DNA of 45,011 nucleotides from Gemmatimonadota bacterium (GCA_022566515.1 JADFIT010000008.1:1-45011); one strand, 5' to 3'; counted from the first letter of the stretch, positions 7,360 through 16,962 are shown. Translations and numbers: made by a program. The notes: generated from the letters alone by a model not told the origin.

Positions 7360-8868
7360 ATGGAAGCCTGGGTGGTGGCCACTGGGCTCATCTTCGCATA
7401 CCTGCTGGTAACGATTGTCATCGGAGTGGTCGCGAATCGGAAGCTGATTCCCGATCTAGAAGACTTCTTGCTGTACGGCCGTAAGGCCGGCTTTGTCGTT
7501 CTGTATCTCACCGTCGTGGCGACCTACCATTCCGCCTTTGCCTTTCTGGGTTCCGGCGGGTTCTTCTACACCCACGGAATCGGCTTCTGGGACGCCGGTT
7601 CATGGACCGTTCTGGTTGGTGCCATCACGTACGTCCTCGGCAGTCGTATATGGGCGTTGGGGAAGCGGTTTCGGTATATGACGCCCGCCGACATGCTGGC
7701 CGACTTCTACGAGAGCGAGGCCGTGCGTGTAGTCGTTGCCGTCGTGTCGGTGCTATTCACCATCCTTTATATACAGGTCCAGGCGAAGGGGCTCGGCTAT
7801 ATTCTCTCGGTTGCTTCAGGCGGTCGGATCTCCTTTGAGTTGGGTACGCTCATCCTGCTGTTGGTGGCGGCGGGGTACTTGATGGCCGGGGGTCTACGAG
7901 CGGTCTATTGGACCGACGTGGTTCAGGGCGTGTGGATGTATGTCGCCGTCTGGGTGGGTGCGCTGGTGCTGACGTACAAACTCTTTGGCGGGCCGCTGCA
8001 ACTGTGGCGGCGCGTGGCCGTCGAGCGGCCGGATCTGTTGACCGTTCCAGGTCCTCAAGGATTCTTCACGCCGGGAATGTGGTTCGGCCTGATGGTCGTG
8101 CTGTCGTTTGGGATCATCTTCCAGCCGCACATCATGATCCGCTTTAACACGGCGGCATCGGCGCGGACCATCAAGTGGCTCGGTGCCACCATCCCACTTT
8201 TCCTGATGACTCTGTACATGCCGGCGGCGCTGGTTGGATTGGGCGGAGCGCTTGCAATGCCGAACATCGAGATCCCCGACCGTATTTTTCCCGAGATGTT
8301 GTTCAACAATGCCCCGGCTTGGTTGACGGGGATCATTCTAGCCGGAGCGACTGCCGCTGCCATGTCGACGTTGGATTCGATCCTGCACGCGAACATGACG
8401 GTTCTGACGAGAGACGTGTATCAACGCTACATCTCGCCGAAGGCAAGCCCGGCTCATTACATCCTCGTTGGCCGGGTGATCGTGCTTGCGCTGCTCGTCG
8501 TCGGGTACCTGCTTTCGGTGACCACCTTCCAGTTCCTCGTGGTGCTCGTGGCTATTTCGGGCGCGGGTGCGTTGCAGCTCATGCCGGCCATTCTCGGTGT
8601 GTGCTTCCCGACCCGCCGCCTCCTCACGCGTACCGGAGTTCTCTCGGGGATCGGCGTTGGGTTGGCGACTCTGTTCCTAACACTCGTCGTGATACCGCAT
8701 CCCTTGACCCTGCACGGCGGTGTGTGGTCGGTGCTGGCGAACTTCGCCGTTACGATCCTAGTGTCGCGTTTTACGCGACCGCCGTCCGCTGAGACGGTGC
8801 GGCGCATCCACGGAGAATTGGAGCGGTTCGTTTATGGTGACAACACCGTCAGCGAGGCCGCTACATGA
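7360..8868 (+). CDS. Sodium:solute symporter (SSS family)
   Basis: The product is 502 aa, almost wholly hydrophobic, with about 12-13 predicted helices. The SSS fold is recognisable from the N-terminal ANRK....EDFLLYGRK, from GSGGFFYTHGIGF, from GLRAVYWTDVVQG in the middle (the family signature region) and from TAAAMSTLDSILHANMTVL in TM9. It should use a sodium gradient to import a small organic solute. It begins directly after the DUF3311 stop and overlaps hyuA by four bases (ATGA). The substrate is therefore probably the compound handled by HyuAB, such as a hydantoin, a 5-oxoproline analogue or another cyclic amide, but the sequence alone does not show which. Confidence 0.9.
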   Translation: MEAWVVATGLIFAYLLVTIVIGVVANRKLIPDLEDFLLYGRKAGFVVLYLTVVATYHSAFAFLGSGGFFYTHGIGFWDAGSWTVLVGAITYVLGSRIWALGKRFRYMTPADMLADFYESEAVRVVVAVVSVLFTILYIQVQAKGLGYILSVASGGRISFELGTLILLLVAAGYLMAGGLRAVYWTDVVQGVWMYVAVWVGALVLTYKLFGGPLQLWRRVAVERPDLLTVPGPQGFFTPGMWFGLMVVLSFGIIFQPHIMIRFNTAASARTIKWLGATIPLFLMTLYMPAALVGLGGALAMPNIEIPDRIFPEMLFNNAPAWLTGIILAGATAAAMSTLDSILHANMTVLTRDVYQRYISPKASPAHYILVGRVIVLALLVVGYLLSVTTFQFLVVLVAISGAGALQLMPAILGVCFPTRRLLTRTGVLSGIGVGLATLFLTLVVIPHPLTLHGGVWSVLANFAVTILVSRFTRPPSAETVRRIHGELERFVYGDNTVSEAAT

Positions 8869-10859
8869 ACTCGCGCCGCAATATCGTTGTAGGAATCGAT
8901 ACCGGCGGCACGTTCACGGACTTCGTGGTACTCGACGGTGGGCGACTCCGCGTTCACAAGGAGCCCTCAACTCCCGATAACCCGGCTAATGCCGTGCTTG
9001 CGGGTCTGAAATACGTGCTCGACGGTGAAGTGGTCAACGTCGTACATGGCTCGACCGTGGCGACGAACGCGTTGCTGGAGAGACGTGGCGCCAAAACCGT
9101 GCTCGTCACGACGCACGGGTTTGAAGACGTGCTGGAGATTGGGCGGCAGACACGAAGCGATATCTACGACTTGAATGTTGAGAAGGCGGCGCCATTGGTT
9201 CCCGCAGAGCGACGCCTTGGAGTTCCCGAGCGGGTTGATCCGCAGGGCCGAGTGCTCGAGCCGTTGAGCGAGGAGTCCGTGCGCGAGTTGGTAGATCAGG
9301 TGCGAGGGCTCAACCCGGATTCGGTGGCCATCTGCTTGCTCCACTCGTACGCGAATCCCGATCATGAACGTGCTCTGCTGATGGCGCTCGAGGACGAACT
9401 CGACGCGTTCGTAACGGCGTCTCACTTGGTGCTCCCGGAGTTTCGCGAATACGAACGGTGTAGCACGACAGTGGTGAACGCCTATGTGGGTCCGGTCATG
9501 TCGCGCTATCTGGCGTATCTGGCCGAGGCGCTGGAGTCGGATCGCGTGCGGATCATGCAATCTAATGGGGGGATCGTTTCGTTGGAGGCCGCACGGCAGC
9601 ATGCGGTGCAGACCGTGCTTTCCGGGCCTGCGGGTGGTGCGGTGGGCGGTTTCGAAATGGGTAGGCGCTCGGGCTACGACAAGGTGATCACGTTCGACAT
9701 GGGCGGCACGAGCACAGATGTCTGTCTGTGCCCCGGTGAACTGAGTCGAACGACTGAGGCGATTATCGCTGAGGCGCCGATACGAGTTCCTGTGATCGAT
9801 ATTCACACGGTTGGCGCGGGCGGCGGATCGATTGCATACCGTGATCCCGGAGGCTCACTGCGGGTCGGCCCGCTTAGTGCCGGCGCCGAGCCCGGTCCGA
9901 TCTGCTACCAGCGGGGGGGAACGGAGCTGACGGTGACCGATGCCAATCTGTTCTTGGGACGTCTTTCGCCGACGCACTTCCTGGGCGGCAACCAAGAGCT
10001 TCCGGTGAAACCGGTGAACGATGCGATGGAAGTGTTTGCACGGGAGATGAACCTGTCGCCCGTAGAGGCGGCGGAGGGAATCTTGCGCGTTGCCAATGCC
10101 ACCATGGAGCGGGCGATCCGTGTGATATCACTGGAGCGCGGGCACGATCCGCGGGATTTCACCTTGGTGTGTTTCGGCGGCGCCGGCGCGATGCATGCAG
10201 CGGATCTGGCGAGAAATCTCAACATCCCGCGCGTGCTGGTACCGCAGGCAGCCGGCATCTTGTCCGCGTTGGGCATGCTGCTGGCCGACTTCGTACGCGA
10301 CTACTCGCGAACGCTGCTAGTGCGCAGCGCGGAACTCGACTCTGGTGACTTGGAACGAGCCTTCGTGAAACTGGAGACACGGGCGCGCACCGAGTACGAG
10401 GCGGAGGGCTTTGTGACGAAGCGTTTGGTTATGGAGCGCTCGCTGGACATGCGGTACGTGGGTCAAGGCTATGAACTTGCCGTCCCGATGACTCAGAACT
10501 TCGAGGCGGCGTTCCACGAATTGCACGAGACACGTTACGGCTATGCCGATCCCACCCGAGAGACGGAGGTGGTCAACGTGCGGCTGCGATCGGTGGGGCG
10601 TACGGAGAAGCCGCCCGTTCTGGAACACGAGTTGGAGGACGAGGACGCGTCGGCAGCGATGATCGGCGAATGGCGAATGGTGTTCGACGGGAGAGCGAGG
10701 GAGTCGCAACTGGTGGACCGAGCCAAGCTGCGGCCGGGGAACGCGTTCAAGGGCCCGGCGTTGGTCGTCGAATACAGCACGACGACGGTGGTGCCGCCCG
10801 ATTTTCGTTGCAGGGTGGATAAGGGTGAGAACCTGATCTTGGAGCCTGTGTCATTGTGA
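8865..10859 (+). CDS. hyuA: Hydantoinase/oxoprolinase family protein, A subunit
   Basis: The product is 664 aa. The N-terminal Hydant_A_N domain starts with the phosphate-binding loop DTGGTFTD (residues 12-19). The second actin-like nucleotide motif, FDMGGTSTDV, follows in the Hydantoinase_A domain. The words VHGSTVATNALLERRGAKT and GPAGGAVGG are diagnostic, and the C-terminus ends in a small beta-rich domain. Relatives are the ATP-dependent N-methylhydantoinases, 5-oxoprolinases and the acetone/acetophenone carboxylase beta subunit. It works with HyuB, encoded 48 bp downstream. It overlaps the symporter by 4 bp, indicating translational coupling. No carboxylase gamma subunit is visible, which favours an amide-hydrolysing over a ketone-carboxylating role; that is an inference. 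Confidence 0.92.
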   Translation: MNSRRNIVVGIDTGGTFTDFVVLDGGRLRVHKEPSTPDNPANAVLAGLKYVLDGEVVNVVHGSTVATNALLERRGAKTVLVTTHGFEDVLEIGRQTRSDIYDLNVEKAAPLVPAERRLGVPERVDPQGRVLEPLSEESVRELVDQVRGLNPDSVAICLLHSYANPDHERALLMALEDELDAFVTASHLVLPEFREYERCSTTVVNAYVGPVMSRYLAYLAEALESDRVRIMQSNGGIVSLEAARQHAVQTVLSGPAGGAVGGFEMGRRSGYDKVITFDMGGTSTDVCLCPGELSRTTEAIIAEAPIRVPVIDIHTVGAGGGSIAYRDPGGSLRVGPLSAGAEPGPICYQRGGTELTVTDANLFLGRLSPTHFLGGNQELPVKPVNDAMEVFAREMNLSPVEAAEGILRVANATMERAIRVISLERGHDPRDFTLVCFGGAGAMHAADLARNLNIPRVLVPQAAGILSALGMLLADFVRDYSRTLLVRSAELDSGDLERAFVKLETRARTEYEAEGFVTKRLVMERSLDMRYVGQGYELAVPMTQNFEAAFHELHETRYGYADPTRETEVVNVRLRSVGRTEKPPVLEHELEDEDASAAMIGEWRMVFDGRARESQLVDRAKLRPGNAFKGPALVVEYSTTTVVPPDFRCRVDKGENLILEPVSL

Positions 10860-10907
10860 AAATGACCACTCTACCGGATTCCGTGGCTCCAACGAAATGG
10901 AAGGTGT

Positions 10908-12497
10908 ATGCGAAGCGAAGCTAGTTGGGACCCCGTAACGCTCGAGGTTTTTCGCAACCTGTTCTACTCCGCCGCGGAGGAGATGGGGGTTACCCTGTGC
11001 CGTACATCGTTCTCGCCGAACATCAAAGAGCGAAGAGATTACTCCTGCGCTGTGTTCGACGGCGATGGTCACATGGTAGCACAAGGTGAGCATATGCCCG
11101 TGCACCTTGGCTCGATGCCGTTGTCGGTGGAGGCTGCCATCACGCACGTCCCGATGGAGCCGGGAGACGTAGTGATCGTCAACGATCCGTTTTGCGGTGG
11201 CACCCACCTCCCGGATATCACGTTGGTTCAACCGGTCTACATGGAAGGAGATGATGCGCCGACGTTCTACGTGGCGAATAGGGCACATCATTCCGATGTG
11301 GGCGGCATCACCCCCGGATCGATGCCTCTGTCGAACTCCATCTATCAAGAGGGAATCCGGATTCCACCGCTGCGCCTCGTCCGTAACGGTGAGGTGGTGA
11401 AGGACATCCTGGACCTGATCCTCGCCAATGTGCGCACGCCCGTGGAGCGGGAGGGAGACCTGACGGCGCAAATCGCGTCGAACCGTACCGGTGAGAGACG
11501 ACTCGTTGCCATCGCAGGCAAGTACGGCATCGATACGGTGAAGTCCTACATGAGTCACTTGCAGGATTACGCCGAACGGATGATCCGGGAAGCGATCAAG
11601 CAAATTCCGGACGGCGTCTACAAATTCGAGGACTGCATGGACGACGACGGTCAGGGAAATGGGCCACTGCCCATCGTCGTTACGATCACCATAGATGGCG
11701 AGAAGGCGCGAATCGACTTTTCCGGAACGTGCGAGCAGGTGCCCGGAAGCGTGAACGCCATTTATGCCATCACGTTGTCGGCCGTGATGTACTGTTTTCG
11801 AGTGATCGTGCCGTTTTCGATCCCGTCGAATTACGGCACAGTTCGTCCGCTGGAGGTGGTCGCGCCGGAGGGGTCGCTCGTGAACGCGCAAATGCCCGCA
11901 GCCGTTGCCGGCGGGAACGTCGAAACCTCGCAGCGCATCGTGGACGTGGTGCTCGGCGCGCTCTCGCAGGCAATGCCCGGCAAGATCCCGGCGGCGAGCT
12001 ACGGAACAATGAGCAACCTGACTCTTGGAGGCACCGATCCCAGAACGGGAAGTGGCTTCGCGTACTACGAGACGATCGCCGGCGGGATGGGTGCACGTCC
12101 CGCTGCGGATGGTTTGGATGCTACCCATTGTCACATGACCAATAGCCTCAACACGCCTATCGAGGCGTTCGAACACACATATCCCTTTCGTGTGCGCCGC
12201 TACGCTGTGCGGCGTGGCTCGGGCGGTAGGGGCCGGTTCCGGGGCGGCGACGGCATCGTTCGCGAGATCGAAGCGTTGTGCCCGGCCGAGGTCACGATCC
12301 TGAGCGATCGTCGGCGCTACGCACCGTACGGCCTCGAGGGCGGCGAGCCGGGCAAGGTGGGCCGCAACGTGCTCATCATGCCTGATGGAACCGAGCGCGA
12401 GTTGGGAGGCAAGGCGAGTGTGTCGGTGGAGGCAGGGACAGTCGTGCGGGTGGAGACGCCAGGTGGTGGTGGGTACGGGAGTCCCCGGAGCCGCTAG
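10908..12497 (+). CDS. hyuB: Hydantoinase/oxoprolinase family protein, B subunit
   Basis: The product is 529 aa, start ATG 10908 behind GGAAGG. The Hydantoinase_B domain occupies nearly the whole chain: DPVTLEVFRNLFYSAAEEMG at the N-terminus, RRDYSCAVFDGDGHMVAQGEH, HPGD-like VIVNDPFCGGTHLPDI, NRAHHSDVGG, and the glycine-rich C-terminus GGGGYGSP. His and Asp residues in GGTHLPD and AHHSDVGG are the family's metal or active-site candidates. It forms the catalytic partner of HyuA in hydrolysis of cyclic amides coupled to ATP. It is the last gene of the DUF3311-SSS-hyuA-hyuB operon. No obvious strong terminator follows it. Confidence 0.92.
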   Translation: MRSEASWDPVTLEVFRNLFYSAAEEMGVTLCRTSFSPNIKERRDYSCAVFDGDGHMVAQGEHMPVHLGSMPLSVEAAITHVPMEPGDVVIVNDPFCGGTHLPDITLVQPVYMEGDDAPTFYVANRAHHSDVGGITPGSMPLSNSIYQEGIRIPPLRLVRNGEVVKDILDLILANVRTPVEREGDLTAQIASNRTGERRLVAIAGKYGIDTVKSYMSHLQDYAERMIREAIKQIPDGVYKFEDCMDDDGQGNGPLPIVVTITIDGEKARIDFSGTCEQVPGSVNAIYAITLSAVMYCFRVIVPFSIPSNYGTVRPLEVVAPEGSLVNAQMPAAVAGGNVETSQRIVDVVLGALSQAMPGKIPAASYGTMSNLTLGGTDPRTGSGFAYYETIAGGMGARPAADGLDATHCHMTNSLNTPIEAFEHTYPFRVRRYAVRRGSGGRGRFRGGDGIVREIEALCPAEVTILSDRRRYAPYGLEGGEPGKVGRNVLIMPDGTERELGGKASVSVEAGTVVRVETPGGGGYGSPRSR

Positions 12498-12564
12498 CTG
12501 GCTGAGGGCTTCCTTGGTTGCTCATTGGCCGTCGGGCCCGGGCCGGCGGCCGCGGCTCGAGTCG

Positions 12565-12592
12565 TTAACTCTATGTAAACAACTGATATAAC
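12565..12592 (+). promoter_or_regulatory. Candidate sigma-70-type promoter for the zinc-ribbon kinase
   Basis: TTAACT (12565-12570) and TATAAC (12587-12592) are separated by 16 bases within a short AT-rich island in an otherwise GC-rich spacer. It would leave a leader of about 140 bases with a small GACCGG/CCGGTC hairpin (12644-12661). The fit is by eye only. Confidence 0.35.
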
Positions 12593-12741
12593 AGCTACTG
12601 GCCCGGCTTGGAGCTGGGCGCGCCACGCCGCGTCTCGCTGCCATGACCGGCGTCCACCGGTCGGCAAGTGGGCCGTGCGTCACAGCAAAATTCAGCTGGA
12701 GACCCATTATTACGAACCCCGGTAATGGGAGGTTTTTAAGG

Positions 12742-14436
12742 ATGCAGTGTCCCCGCTGTAACTCCGGACAAATTTCAGAGATCGACAACAAGTGTCCCGA
12801 GTGCGGGTTCTCACTGATCGGCGGCTCGAAGCGTCGCGTTGAGGTCTCCTCCGAAGTCGAGAAGAGTATTCGCCGGGCATTCCGTCCGGAGTTCCGGATC
12901 GAGGGTCTTCTGGGGCGGGGGGGGATGTCCCTCGTCTACTTGGCTCACGAAGTGGAGTTGAACCGATTTGTCGCCTTGAAGGTGTTGCCGCTCGAGCTGG
13001 CACTCGGCACGGAGTCAGCCGAGCGGTTCAAACGAGAGGCCAAGATCGCCGCGTCTCTCGACCATCCCCACATTGTGCCGATTCACCAGATTGGCAGCCG
13101 CTCCACCTTCCTCTGGTTTACCATGAAATTTGTCAGGGGCCACTCGTTGGCGGAACTGATCGCCGATCGTGGGCCCCTCGACCTGGTGGAGTGCTTGAGA
13201 TTGGTGGAGCAGGTAGCCAGTGCCCTGCACTACGCCCACGACCGGGGGGTCGTCCACCGTGACGTGAAGGCGGCAAACGTGATGATTGACGAGAACGGTT
13301 GGGCGGTGGTTTGCGACTTCGGAGTGGCGAAGGCGTTCGGCTCGGTGCAACTGACGCAAACGGGTGGGACGATGGGGACGCCGTCGCACATGTCGCCGGA
13401 GCAACTGTACGGTCAGCCTCTGACGGGACGGTCCGACCAGTACTCGATGGCGATCATGACGTATGAATGTCTTGCCGGAAAACCACCGTTTCCCGGGGAC
13501 TCGCTTGGCGAAGTCCTGCGCCAACATTGTCTCGAGCCACCGCCGCGGCTCTCCGACAGCCGGCCGGACATACCTCCGCATGTGTCCGATGCGCTCATCC
13601 GAGCGATGAGCAAGAAGCCTGAGGAACGTTTCGACAGCGTTTCGGATTTTGTCGTCGCCCTGGGTGGCCGTCGCCCAGGTACGGTAGGAGTTGGGCAACG
13701 GCCGGAGGTGCTGGAAACCACTGCTCCAGTGAGCACGTGGCGGTTCGGCCGTCGGAGCCGCGTGCGTCCGGGGCACCTTCCGCTTGTAGCGGCGTTCGGG
13801 GGGCTTCTATTCGCGGTATCTGTTGCCTTGGCGTCGCTGGGTGCGCCGCCGGCACAGGGCTCGATGGCCCAAGCCGCAGCCGAGCCTGGAGTGGCTGATT
13901 CTTTGTCCGGTCCGTTCGCTTTTCAAACAGACTCTGAGGCAGGCGACACTACCGCGGTCGAGAACGCCCCGGATTCGGTTGGCCCTCCTTCGGTTCAACC
14001 GTTGTCGAAGCCGGTGCGAGAGCCCTCAGCGTCGCCAGCGGCGGCGCGGCGGACCGCGAGACGCTCACGGCCTACACCGCAGGCGACGCCGAGCCGGTCA
14101 GTGAGTCAACCGCGTGTCCAAATCGCACAAGTCGTGCAGCGTCTTGCCCGAGCAATAGAGTCGCGAAGCGTAGATCGCCTGGCGCAAGTCCACGTTAACC
14201 TGACGCGCGAGGATCGGGCTAGTTGGGCGGGATTCTTCAGGTCCGTGCAGACCCTAGAGGTACGTTTAACAGCCGATCGGATTGACGTCGAAGGGAATTC
14301 GGCGTCAGCATCGCTGAGCGGGCGGTACGAGTACCGGACGAATGACGGAAGTCAGGGCCAGCACTCCCCCCAAATGCGTGTCACGTTCGAAAAACGTTCC
14401 ACTGGTTGGTTTTTGACATCGATCAAGAACCAGTAG
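12742..14436 (+). CDS. Membrane-anchored Ser/Thr protein kinase with N-terminal zinc ribbon
   Basis: The product is 564 aa. The start is chosen at ATG 12742 because GGGAGG lies upstream and the chain then opens with a zinc ribbon: Cys3, Cys6, Cys18, Cys21. The kinase domain (about residues 50-315) has the glycine loop GRGGMSLVYLA, Lys80 (VALKVLP), catalytic Asp174 in HRDVKAANV, DFG 192-194 and GTPSHMSPEQ. The usual Pro in the catalytic loop (KPxN) is Ala here. One membrane helix follows (about 346-368), then a Pro/Ala/Arg-rich linker and a C-terminal domain of about 105 residues outside the membrane. That domain resembles an NTF2-like fold (RLARAIESRSVDRLAQV... WAGFFRSVQ). Role: signal-responsive phosphorylation; partner unknown. 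It is transcribed alone. Confidence 0.9.
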   Translation: MQCPRCNSGQISEIDNKCPECGFSLIGGSKRRVEVSSEVEKSIRRAFRPEFRIEGLLGRGGMSLVYLAHEVELNRFVALKVLPLELALGTESAERFKREAKIAASLDHPHIVPIHQIGSRSTFLWFTMKFVRGHSLAELIADRGPLDLVECLRLVEQVASALHYAHDRGVVHRDVKAANVMIDENGWAVVCDFGVAKAFGSVQLTQTGGTMGTPSHMSPEQLYGQPLTGRSDQYSMAIMTYECLAGKPPFPGDSLGEVLRQHCLEPPPRLSDSRPDIPPHVSDALIRAMSKKPEERFDSVSDFVVALGGRRPGTVGVGQRPEVLETTAPVSTWRFGRRSRVRPGHLPLVAAFGGLLFAVSVALASLGAPPAQGSMAQAAAEPGVADSLSGPFAFQTDSEAGDTTAVENAPDSVGPPSVQPLSKPVREPSASPAAARRTARRSRPTPQATPSRSVSQPRVQIAQVVQRLARAIESRSVDRLAQVHVNLTREDRASWAGFFRSVQTLEVRLTADRIDVEGNSASASLSGRYEYRTNDGSQGQHSPQMRVTFEKRSTGWFLTSIKNQ

Positions 14437-14467
14437 GTGTCCGGCGATCCTACACGACCCACCCAAA

Positions 14468-15448
14468 TCATAGTCCGAGCAGACTCGAGGCATTACCGCC
14501 CAGTATCTGTGCACGCGCCTCTTCAGTGATATCCAATTGGTTGATGCTTTCAACCATTTTTTGGAGGCTGCCAATCTGATGTGGATAATCGCTGCCGGCG
14601 AGAATGTGATCGGCACCGGCGAAGTCGATGGCCAGTTGGAGCGCCTTTGGCTCGAAGTTTACCGTGTCGTAGTAGAAATTCTTCAAGAATTCGGTGGGTG
14701 GCCGGCTGAGGTGTTCCCTGCACGACTCGAACGCGTAGTACCCCCTGTCGAGTCGCTCGGCTAGATACGGAATGGCGCCTCCCAGGTGACACAGTGCCCA
14801 TTGGATTCCCGGAAACCGTTCCACCACTCCGCTGAAGACGAGTCCGGCCGTAGCCAACGTCGTATCGAAGAGGAATCCCACCAGCGGCATGAGCCAGTAT
14901 TCGGTCATCGCTTCGACTCCCACGGGATAGGTGGGGTGGATGTAAATAACGGCGTTCAGATCGCTGGCGAGTTCGTATAGCGGCCAATAGCAACGATCGC
15001 TTAGTGCCGTACCGTTGACGTTGCTGTACACCATCACACCCTTGAACCCCAGCTCTGTCATGGCTCGCTCGAGTTCCTTGACCGACGCCTCAGGATCGTT
15101 CAGCGGAAGGGTTGCCAGCGAGCTGAAGCGGTCGGGTCGCTCCTCGACGATTCGTGCCATACTGTCATTGACCATTTGAGCCAGCGAAACAGAGCGTGCC
15201 GGTGTTTCGACGACGGTGCCGGGCGCAGTGAAAGTGATCACCTGCCTGTCGATTCCGGCTTCCTCCAGCACCTGTTGCCGCACTTCGACGTCTCGGTGGC
15301 CCGGGACGATGATGTTAATATCTCCCGGGGAATGCAGGACCGGGTTGCCGTCGTCATCGAAGCTGACAGTGAATTTACTCGACCCGGACTGGAGTTCCTT
15401 GATGTACTCAGGCGGGTAGTAGTGGTTGTGAAAATCAATTATCGTCAT
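14468..15448 (-). CDS. Amidohydrolase 2 family enzyme, ACMSD-like
   Basis: The product is 326 aa. It has the full metal site of the ACMSD/amidohydrolase-2 family: HNH-type His7 and His9 (DFHNHYYP), His171 (IYIHPTYP), His221 (ALCHLGGAIPY) and Asp287 (LAGSDYPHQ). This spacing closely follows 2-amino-3-carboxymuconate-6-semialdehyde decarboxylase. Known members decarboxylate or hydrolyse aromatic-derived acids in the cytoplasm using Zn or Mn. Its start ATG overlaps the stop of the upstream amino-acid permease by four bases, so the two are translated together. The permease probably brings in the substrate or its precursor. The precise substrate cannot be read from the sequence. Confidence 0.9.
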   Translation of the reverse strand: MTIIDFHNHYYPPEYIKELQSGSSKFTVSFDDDGNPVLHSPGDINIIVPGHRDVEVRQQVLEEAGIDRQVITFTAPGTVVETPARSVSLAQMVNDSMARIVEERPDRFSSLATLPLNDPEASVKELERAMTELGFKGVMVYSNVNGTALSDRCYWPLYELASDLNAVIYIHPTYPVGVEAMTEYWLMPLVGFLFDTTLATAGLVFSGVVERFPGIQWALCHLGGAIPYLAERLDRGYYAFESCREHLSRPPTEFLKNFYYDTVNFEPKALQLAIDFAGADHILAGSDYPHQIGSLQKMVESINQLDITEEARAQILGGNASSLLGL

Positions 15449-16782
15449 GGTGTTGACTTTTTCTTATATCCTTTCCGCACCCAGAGGTAGTACACAGGCA
15501 ATCCGGCCAGGACGAGTGACAGGCCGAAGACGCTTTCGCCGGGATTCGTCACGATCTGATCGGCAACGATGGCCAGGGACGACACCACGAATATTGCCGG
15601 CAGGACGGGATATCCCCACATTTCATACCCACGCTGCAGGTCTTTCCGGCGCCGCAGCAGCAGCAAGCCGATAGTCATCAAGGCAAAGAAGATCCATTCG
15701 GTGTAGACGACTCTGGTAAAGAGAACCTGGAAAGTGCCGGTACCGACTAGAATTGATGACCAGACGGCTTGAACGACGATTGCCCTATGCGGTGTTCTGT
15801 ATTTCGGGTGGATGTCACCAACCCACCGAAACAGCAGACCGTCGCGCGCCATGGAGAAATACACCCGTGGTCCCGATAGGATGATTCCGCTCAGGGCGCC
15901 GAAGGTAGAGAACATTACGACGGCCGATATCAGCGCTCCGCCGCCGAATCCGATCAGCGCGTCGGCGGCGTCTGCCGCCACACGGGTGGAAGAAGCTACC
16001 GCATCCAGCGGCAAGACGTACATGTACACCGTGTTCATTGCGATGTAACTCACCGTGACGATCACAGTACCTATTACGAGCGCCCGGGGAATCGTCCGCT
16101 GGGGGTTGACGGTCTCCTCGGAATTGTAGGTGACCATGTGCCATCCGCCGAACGCAAACAATCCGGCAACCAGGGCAGTAGCGAACCGGCTGGCGGTGAC
16201 CCCGTCAGAGGCGGATGCTGATGTCACGAAGTGCTCCGGCAACCGGGACCCGAGAGCGAATCCCAAAACGATGATGACCAGAATTGCGATGAGCTTTCCC
16301 AGGGTGAAGACCGCCTGTAGCGTGCTCCCCTGTCTCACTCCCGTATAGTTTATCGCCGACAGGATAAGGATAACGCTGATCGCAACGGCCTTGATTGCGG
16401 CGTCTCCCATCGGCACGAAGTAGGAAGTGTATCGTGCAAAGACGACGCCAACGACGGCAATGATGCCGGAGTGCATGGTCCAGAACATGGCCCATCCCCA
16501 CAAGAACCCGACCGGTGGTGCGTATGCCTCCTTCAAGTAGACGTAGACGCCCCCTGCTTGGGTGAAGGTCGATGCCAGTTCCGCACATACCAAGGCGCCA
16601 ATGAGCGTAAGCACGCCGCAGATGAGCCACACGAGTAGGACGCCGGAAATAGACGGCACTTGTCTCGTGATCTCTGAAGGCAGCACGAAGATGGATGCCC
16701 CGATGATCGTACCAACGACCATGGCGGTCGCGTGCGGCAAACGGATGGCCTGTCTGAGGCTGGCCTTCGGGTCCGTGTTCAT
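15445..16782 (-). CDS. APC-superfamily amino acid permease
   Basis: The product is about 445 aa from ATG 16782 (MNTDPKASLRQAI). An in-frame ATG at 16830 would add 16 residues; neither start has a strong ribosome site. About 12 hydrophobic helices are visible. The family word GTIIGASIFVLPSEI lies in TM1 (the unwound substrate-binding helix), followed by GGVYVYLKEAYAPPVGFLWG and, in TM6, LFAFGGWHMVTYNSEE. The GxG(A/S)xIF pattern and LAT-like features point to an amino acid or amine exchanger/permease of the inner membrane. It ends in a basic tail (RKGYKKKS). It is the first gene of a two-gene operon with the ACMSD-like enzyme. Confidence 0.9.
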   Translation of the reverse strand: MNTDPKASLRQAIRLPHATAMVVGTIIGASIFVLPSEITRQVPSISGVLLVWLICGVLTLIGALVCAELASTFTQAGGVYVYLKEAYAPPVGFLWGWAMFWTMHSGIIAVVGVVFARYTSYFVPMGDAAIKAVAISVILILSAINYTGVRQGSTLQAVFTLGKLIAILVIIVLGFALGSRLPEHFVTSASASDGVTASRFATALVAGLFAFGGWHMVTYNSEETVNPQRTIPRALVIGTVIVTVSYIAMNTVYMYVLPLDAVASSTRVAADAADALIGFGGGALISAVVMFSTFGALSGIILSGPRVYFSMARDGLLFRWVGDIHPKYRTPHRAIVVQAVWSSILVGTGTFQVLFTRVVYTEWIFFALMTIGLLLLRRRKDLQRGYEMWGYPVLPAIFVVSSLAIVADQIVTNPGESVFGLSLVLAGLPVYYLWVRKGYKKKSTP

Positions 16783-16962
16783 TGGCAGATGCCTGTCCAG
16801 AGTCTCGGCAGTGTTGAAGCGTGACAACATACTGGACGCCCGGGCGACAGGCTAGGTACGTGATTGTGCTGCTGGCCTCGACGTGCCCCTGCTGTATCTT
16901 GCGGCGGGCGCCACCGCGAGCATGGTGCTTCATTCCATCCAGTTTGGGAAGTGGAGGCCTGC

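Noticed and set aside
10851-12176. 441 aa open frame on the minus strand
   Set aside because: It lies wholly antisense to hyuB, has a His/Arg-rich composition typical of shadow frames in GC-rich DNA and no family features.
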